A stretch of DNA of 64,000 bases from contig CAVHXA010000010.1 in assembly GCA_963639765.1 (NCBI GenBank), forward strand, positions 1-64,000, written 5' to 3'. Source of the stretch: CAVHXA01 sp963639765 (lineage in GTDB: Bacteria > Bacillota > Clostridia > Oscillospirales > Oscillospiraceae). The translations under genes were made by a program, and so were the position numbers. Shown piece by piece: positions 57,572-64,000 of the stretch (position 1 is its first letter; the number at the start of each line of letters is the position of its first letter). The notes under the pieces were generated by a model. The model did not search any database, was not told the DNA's origin, and saw only the letters and a list, made by a program, of their open reading frames with translations.

Positions 57572-59002
57572 TCAGCCGAAGGACCGGGTTGTGATGTTGT
57601 ATACAACCTGAGCGACCTCGGCACGGGTAATGGTGTCGTCGCCGTGGTAGTAGAAGAGACCGTCGCCGTGCTTTTCTCCGTCTACACCATAGATGCTCTG
57701 CAGATACAGGACGTCTTCGTCCTGCGTGTCGGCAAAGCCGGCGGGCGTGCGCGTGTTGGGGGTCCGGCCCGTAACGGAGGCTGCCGCCTTCAGTACGGAG
57801 GCTGTAATTTTTGCCATTTCATAGCGTGTCATGGGTGCGGACAGATTTGCAAAGGCACCGCCGAGCAGCTGTGTGTTGATGTATTCAGCAGCCTGGGTCC
57901 AGTTGTCTCCGGAGGTGGACAGCTCCGGGAGCATGTCTGCCGCAGAAAGCCGGACATAGCGGTATAGAACTGTTATATACTGGACAACGGACATCTCGGC
58001 TTCCGGATGAAAGAGTCCGGACGGATCGCCGACCACAAAGCCCTGATCCGCTGCATGGTATACGGCCTCGGCATACCAGGCCTCGCTGCTTACATCCGAA
58101 AAGGCCGAAGGGGAGAGGACAGCCGAAATCCTCTGTGCAATAAGCTCGTGCCCGGAAGCATCCGGATGCGGGTCCAGACTGACAGAGCCGCTGAGGTCTA
58201 TTGCCTGCGCACGCATCATACCGGACATCAGCGCTGCGGTGTCTACATGCACATTGGTGGAGACATCCGATATGTCGATAACCGTGTAGGAGCTGCGGCA
58301 GGCCGCGTCGGTGGTTATATAGCGGTTCATACGGTCGAGATAGCTGTCACCCAGCTGCCCGATCGAGATATTTGCAGTGCCGAATTGCAGGTTGAAGGAG
58401 GCATAGGGGTTGTAGTAGCTCGTAACGAGAAGGGTCGCGTCCGGGTTCAGGCCGGTGATTGTGGAGATGATGGTATCCCAGTTTTTGCAGAAGGCCTGTA
58501 TCTGACTGTCGAACAGAGCGGTGGTGTCGGCCGAGGAAAGAAGGTCGTTGATCTGCTGCAGCTGCTGCAGAAGCGACTGTATGTCACCGCCGGAAAGAAA
58601 ATCCGAAACGGAAAGGTGATTGCGCAGCAGCTCGATTGTCGGACCGAGCAGATCGTTTGAGCCGATGGTCAGGCTGATCAGGTCGGCGCTTTTGACGGCA
58701 GCCGTATACTGATCGGTCTGCAGCCGTTCGAGCAGCTGCACGGTATCATCGCCGCTGACAGCCAGATTCTGCAGCTGATACCCGAGCGCATCGGATACAA
58801 GAGCGGGAAAGCAGCCGGGAGGCGTTGTGCAGATCAGACCTTCGGGAGTTTCCCGGACGTTTTCAAAGCCCTGCAGGCCATAGCCCGCGGCGATAGAGTC
58901 TCCCAGTGCCACATAGACCGGCGTGTCTGCGAGTACAACCGAAAAGAGGCTGCCAACGCTCAGACACAGGGACAAAAGGACAGACAGGATTCGTTTTTCC
59001 AT
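57572..59002 (-). CDS. Secreted SGNH/GDSL hydrolase with C-terminal SLH repeats
   Basis: A 476-residue surface protein. Signal peptide about 1-25, SGNH hydrolase domain about 28-300 and three S-layer-homology repeats to the end. Catalytic blocks are intact: Ser36 in ALGDSIAAG, Gly in AVSGDDT, Asn in TIGSNDLLG and Asp/His in DPHPDASGHELIA. SLH repeats begin at FSDVSSEAWYAEAV and end RAEVAQVVYNI. It probably hydrolyses an ester (acyl or acetyl group) at the cell surface while bound to the wall. ATG 59002 follows AAAGGCGG. It is a tandem paralogue of the next gene. Confidence 0.9.
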   Translation of the reverse strand: MEKRILSVLLSLCLSVGSLFSVVLADTPVYVALGDSIAAGYGLQGFENVRETPEGLICTTPPGCFPALVSDALGYQLQNLAVSGDDTVQLLERLQTDQYTAAVKSADLISLTIGSNDLLGPTIELLRNHLSVSDFLSGGDIQSLLQQLQQINDLLSSADTTALFDSQIQAFCKNWDTIISTITGLNPDATLLVTSYYNPYASFNLQFGTANISIGQLGDSYLDRMNRYITTDAACRSSYTVIDISDVSTNVHVDTAALMSGMMRAQAIDLSGSVSLDPHPDASGHELIAQRISAVLSPSAFSDVSSEAWYAEAVYHAADQGFVVGDPSGLFHPEAEMSVVQYITVLYRYVRLSAADMLPELSTSGDNWTQAAEYINTQLLGGAFANLSAPMTRYEMAKITASVLKAAASVTGRTPNTRTPAGFADTQDEDVLYLQSIYGVDGEKHGDGLFYYHGDDTITRAEVAQVVYNITTRSFG

Positions 59003-59077
59003 GACAATGAACCGCCTTTCTGTGAAGTATGGAAACAGAGACAAAGGCCCATTAGGCAGCAGATCAGCCCCGCGGAA

Positions 59078-60550
59078 TTATTCGGAGGGAAGCCTGTCGA
59101 GAAGGGCCGAGAGAAAGCGGGCCGCATCCGCTCTGGTGGCGGGCTCGGTCGGACGCAGGACGTCCAGATCCATCATGTCCAGGGAAAGAGCCCAGGCCAC
59201 ATATTCAAGAGCCCAGTCGTCCAGCGTGTGCAGCTGCACCAGCACCTGCGCCTGCTCCAGATTCTCTTCGGAATAGACAACATCAATCCGGCACATGTCC
59301 GCGTATCGATAGAGAAAGGCGGCAAGCTCCTGAACGGTGACCATTTCGCCGGGACCGAAAATGCCGTTGGAGCCCTGTGCAATACCGCATTCGGCCGCCC
59401 AGCCGACAGCCTGTGCATACCATTTTTCGCTGTCGATATCTGAAAAGGGAGCCGTATCGCCTGTTTCGGGGCAGCCCTCAAGACGGTAGAGGATGGTTAC
59501 GGCCATGGCCCGGGTGAGCGTTTCGTCGGGACAGAACAGGGTTTCGCTCACACCCTCCATGAGACCGGCGGCATATACACGCAGCACAGCGTCATAAGCT
59601 TCGTCGGTGACGTCGGAAAAGGGGAGAACCGCAGCCTCGTCCGGCCGGCTCAGCTGCTGAAGGTCCTCAAGCTTGATCGCGCGCAGAACGTTTGTTGCCA
59701 TGGTCTGTATGCCGGCCGTTGTTGGTGTGGGATCGAGGTTGATCAGTGTCGAAAGGCGTTCCTCGTCGATGTCCTCGCCGCCCAGCAGGACGTTTAGATA
59801 GGCGACTGCATTGCTTTGTACGTCGCTGAAATCGGCGGTCAGACACAAGGCGTCTTCGGCGCAGCCGCGGATGATGTCGGCCAGCTGCTCGACCCAATAG
59901 GCGGAAATGTCACCGGCTGTGACGCCGTTTGATGAGAATTCCTCCAGGATGGCATAGGGGTTGTAGCCTGCGCAAACCACAATCCGCGCATGGTCGTTTG
60001 CCGCGCGCACCAGGGCAATGACCTCGGTCCAGCTTTTGGAAAAGTCTTCCAGGGCGCTTTCGAACAGGTCGTTTATTTCCGGACTGCTGAGACTGCTGCA
60101 AAGATCGATCAGACCGCCGAGTATGCCGCTGGCATCGTCGGCCCAGAACAGCAGCCAGCGTGCGGCCACATGCTGCATCTGCGCAATATCCTGCGGGGTT
60201 GCGGCGGATTGACAGGCCCGGCCTACGGCAGTGCGCATTGCGGAGAGAAGGTCGTTGGTGCCGATGGTGATTGTGATGATGTCTGCGTTTGTTACGGATT
60301 GGAACAGAGCCTCGTCGTGCCGCAGCGCATCCAGCAGCTGTGCACAGGTCTGTCCGGCCCGGGCCCGGTTTTCAAGAGTCCAGCCGCGATCCCCGGCCAG
60401 TATTTCCGGAAAGGAGGCAGATGCGTCGGTTCCGAGCGAAAGATCATCGCCAAGCGCCAGATAGGCGGCTGCAGTGCCGGTATCTGCGGCGGAAACAGGC
60501 ATGGCAAGCATGCAGAGAATAAGAATACAGGACAGCAATCGTCGCTTCAT
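59078..60550 (-). CDS. Secreted SGNH-fold pseudoenzyme with SLH repeats
   Basis: A 490-residue paralogue of the neighbouring hydrolase with signal peptide (about 1-21), SGNH-like domain and three SLH repeats (FSDVTDEAYDAVLRVYAAG, FSDIDSEKWYAQAVGWAAE, LDDWALEYVAWALSL). The block I Ser is replaced by Asp36 (ALGDDLSLG), and block V reads DPTPTTAGIQ, losing the His. Blocks II (ARAGQTC) and III (TIGTNDLL) remain. It is therefore predicted to be catalytically inactive and perhaps structural or ligand-binding. AAGGAAGGG precedes ATG 60550; promoter at 60624-60653. Confidence 0.88.
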   Translation of the reverse strand: MKRRLLSCILILCMLAMPVSAADTGTAAAYLALGDDLSLGTDASASFPEILAGDRGWTLENRARAGQTCAQLLDALRHDEALFQSVTNADIITITIGTNDLLSAMRTAVGRACQSAATPQDIAQMQHVAARWLLFWADDASGILGGLIDLCSSLSSPEINDLFESALEDFSKSWTEVIALVRAANDHARIVVCAGYNPYAILEEFSSNGVTAGDISAYWVEQLADIIRGCAEDALCLTADFSDVQSNAVAYLNVLLGGEDIDEERLSTLINLDPTPTTAGIQTMATNVLRAIKLEDLQQLSRPDEAAVLPFSDVTDEAYDAVLRVYAAGLMEGVSETLFCPDETLTRAMAVTILYRLEGCPETGDTAPFSDIDSEKWYAQAVGWAAECGIAQGSNGIFGPGEMVTVQELAAFLYRYADMCRIDVVYSEENLEQAQVLVQLHTLDDWALEYVAWALSLDMMDLDVLRPTEPATRADAARFLSALLDRLPSE

Positions 60551-60623
60551 GGTCCGGCCCTTCCTTTGAGAGAGGTTTGTTGTCGGCACGGAAGACGCCT
60601 GTCTCCCGACGCCCTCTTATCAT

Positions 60624-60653
60624 ATCATATCGGAGCAGCCTTTCATATGACAA
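60624..60653 (-). promoter_or_regulatory. Promoter of the SGNH-SLH pair
   Basis: Minus-strand TTGTCA and TATGAT with an 18-base spacer. Confidence 0.6.
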
Positions 60654-60702
60654 ATAAATTACAAAATGCGCGGCGGCCTTCGTGAATTGCCCGGTATGGA
60701 CC

Positions 60703-60731
60703 TTTACAAAAGGGAGCGGAGCCTTTATACT
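60703..60731 (+). promoter_or_regulatory. Promoter of lepA-hemW
   Basis: TTTACA and TATACT with a 17-base spacer, 24 bases before the lepA start. Confidence 0.75.
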
Positions 60732-60755
60732 GACTGTGCGTGAGGTGTTTGATCT

Positions 60756-62561
<1,806 letters not shown>

Positions 62562-62575
62562 ATCGGAGACCGGAA

Positions 62576-63763
62576 ATGGAAGACTGCAAACCCATTGGCA
62601 TATATATCCATGTGCCATTCTGCCGGAAAAAATGCGAATACTGCGACTTTTATTCTCTGGGCGGTGCGCGAAACACCAGGCTTATGGACGAATATGTCTA
62701 TGCGATCGAACGCCACCTGAAGGAAGTCAGCATGCGCACAGACGGCTATCAGATCGACACGATCTATTTCGGCGGCGGCACACCAACCTTTCTTGGAGCC
62801 GACGGCCTCTGCCGTCTGCTGGCCGAGATCTATCGCCGGTTCAATGTTGCCGGAAATCCGGAGATTACCTTTGAGGCCAATCCCGACACCGCCTCGTATC
62901 GCACCCTTCGCCGGCTGAATCGGGCCGGGTTTAACCGCATATCGCTGGGCGTGCAGTCGGACCGGGACGACATGCTCAAGTCGCTGGGCCGCGTACACAG
63001 CTTTGCACAGGTAAAGCAGGCGGTTTATGACGCCAGACGGGCAGGCTTCGACAATCTCAGCGTGGACCTCATGTATGGCCTTCCGAACCAGACACGCGAG
63101 GGCTGGGCCGATACGCTGCGAAACATACTTCTGCTCGAACCGGATCATATTTCCTGCTACGGTCTCACGGTCCAGCCGGGCACACCGCTGGAGCAATACG
63201 CGGACTGCGCGAATCTGCCGGATGACGATATGCAGGCCGATATGTACCTGTATATGGTTTCCGCGCTGCAGGATATGGGATACGGGCAATACGAAATTTC
63301 CAACTTCTGCAAGGAGGGCTTTGCCTGCCGGCACAACCTCAAATACTGGACAGGGGGAGAATTTCTTGGCTTCGGGCCGTCTGCCTCCTCGGATTTTTCC
63401 GGTACGCGGTATACCTATGTGTCGGATCTGCGGAAATACATCGACGGCATCCTCGGTCAGGAGCAGGACATTCTCTCCTTGGCGGACACGATCAGCCCGC
63501 GTGAACGCGGCGGGGAGTATCTGATGCTGCGCATGCGTACCGCACAGGGCATTTCCGAACGGGAATACCGTCTTTTCCGTCTGCCGTTTTCGGCGCTGGA
63601 GCCGGCTCTGAAGGGCTGGCAGGCGTCGGGTCTGGCCGAGCAGACAGACGAGGGCCGCTGGCACTTTACGCCGCAGGGCTTTCTGCTTTCCAATCAGCTC
63701 ATTGTCCGCCTGCTGGAGCTTCAGGAGCAATCCAATCCGATTACCCGGGTTTCGGGGCAATAG
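62576..63763 (+). CDS. hemW: HemW (radical SAM heme chaperone)
   Basis: A 395-residue radical-SAM protein. The cluster motif CRKKCEYCDF (CxxxCxxC) starts at residue 16, followed by FGGGTPTFL. The HNxxYW motif that marks HemW, as opposed to the catalytic HemN, is present as CRHNLKYWTGGEFLGFG. HemW binds heme and delivers it to respiratory proteins. It was formerly annotated as coproporphyrinogen III oxidase. It sits 14 bases after lepA with GGAG upstream. No other heme genes are in the window. Confidence 0.93.
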   Translation: MEDCKPIGIYIHVPFCRKKCEYCDFYSLGGARNTRLMDEYVYAIERHLKEVSMRTDGYQIDTIYFGGGTPTFLGADGLCRLLAEIYRRFNVAGNPEITFEANPDTASYRTLRRLNRAGFNRISLGVQSDRDDMLKSLGRVHSFAQVKQAVYDARRAGFDNLSVDLMYGLPNQTREGWADTLRNILLLEPDHISCYGLTVQPGTPLEQYADCANLPDDDMQADMYLYMVSALQDMGYGQYEISNFCKEGFACRHNLKYWTGGEFLGFGPSASSDFSGTRYTYVSDLRKYIDGILGQEQDILSLADTISPRERGGEYLMLRMRTAQGISEREYRLFRLPFSALEPALKGWQASGLAEQTDEGRWHFTPQGFLLSNQLIVRLLELQEQSNPITRVSGQ

Positions 63764-63831
63764 CTCCGCCGCCGGTGCCGGGATGCGCGCAGCAGAACCA
63801 TGCGGCAAAAAACAAACAGGAGGATCAAACC

Positions 63832-64000
63832 ATGGAAGAACTGCTTCAATTTTTAGATTCGGCAAAAACGTTTTATTTTGCCACAACTGAGGGGGACCAG
63901 CCCCGTGTGCGGCCCTTTGGCTTTTACATGCACTATAACGGGGTCTTATACTTTGGCGTAGGCTCCCAGAAAGCCGCCTATCGTGAGCTGCAGGCAAATC
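63832..64000 (+). CDS. Pyridoxamine 5'-phosphate oxidase-like flavin protein, 3' end cut
   Basis: The first 56 codons are visible. FYFATTEGDQPRVRPFGFYMHYNGVLYFGVGSQKAAYREL is the typical N-terminal half of small PPOX-class split-barrel flavoproteins. A CAGGAGG site lies 8 bases before the ATG. The protein continues beyond the window; substrate unknown. Confidence 0.85.
   Translation, partial: MEELLQFLDSAKTFYFATTEGDQPRVRPFGFYMHYNGVLYFGVGSQKAAYRELQAN

Overview
The window looks like a chromosomal segment of a low-to-mid-GC, strictly anaerobic Firmicute, most likely a Clostridia / Oscillospirales-type gut bacterium. The evidence is the gene content: NfnAB, a butyrate-type CoA-transferase, a Clostridia-style purine operon with a ZTP riboswitch, strong AGGAGG ribosome binding sites and canonical sigma-A promoters. 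A run of 10 N at 2585-2594 marks a scaffold join, so this is a draft or metagenome assembly. Two genes run off the window: a beta-helix gene at the left edge and a PPOX-family gene at the right edge. All product names come from reading motifs; no database search was run.

Layout. 1-1.3 kb: partial beta-helix protein ending in a Gly-Pro tract. 1.3-4.2 kb: glycerate kinase, YbaK deacylase, YlmH. 4.3-9.4 kb: an oxidative TCA arm (aconitase-family hydratase and isocitrate dehydrogenase, divergent from citrate synthase), which probably supplies 2-oxoglutarate. 9.4-13.4 kb: LOG-family protein, proA, proB, ferredoxin-like protein. 13.6-18.9 kb: uppP-ftsK and a PepT-like peptidase. 18.9-22.5 kb (minus): tyrosine recombinase, sodium:solute symporter, DMT exporter. 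22.9-28.1 kb (plus): an accessory cluster of NTF2-like protein, RidA-like protein, solute-binding lipoprotein and a second beta-helix/GPG protein. 28.35 kb: tRNA-Leu(CAA), then a eukaryote-type hexokinase, nfnAB, and the divergent pair ald / OFA-type MFS. 35.0-46.3 kb: ZTP riboswitch and the operon purE-C-F-M-N-O-(AICARFT)-D-L. In it the usual bifunctional PurH is replaced by an archaeal-type PurO plus a stand-alone AICAR transformylase. 46.3-48.8 kb: a fumarate-reductase-like flavoprotein with an N-terminal GGP tract, coupled to a zinc-ribbon membrane protein. 49-53.1 kb: CopA with a fused CopZ-like tail, and glnA. 53.2-64 kb: Xer recombinase and PHP protein, 4-hydroxybutyrate/butyryl CoA-transferase, FNT channel, two tandem SGNH-SLH surface proteins (one apparently a pseudoenzyme), lepA, hemW, and the partial PPOX gene.

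Most interesting points. (1) Four proteins with three unrelated folds (two beta-helix proteins, an NTF2-like protein, a flavoprotein reductase) all carry GGP/GGMP tracts and lack obvious export signals. This suggests a shared assembly tag and possibly an undescribed intracellular scaffold/enzyme system. (2) The beta-helix proteins carry a recognisable terminal cap module, present at both ends of the complete protein. (3) A structured repeat of about 135-150 bp lies in intergenic regions in at least four places, with fragments elsewhere. (4) CopA has an in-frame CopZ tail preceded by a perfect internal ribosome binding site. (5) There is a catalytically dead SGNH paralogue, and a RidA homologue lacking the key arginine.
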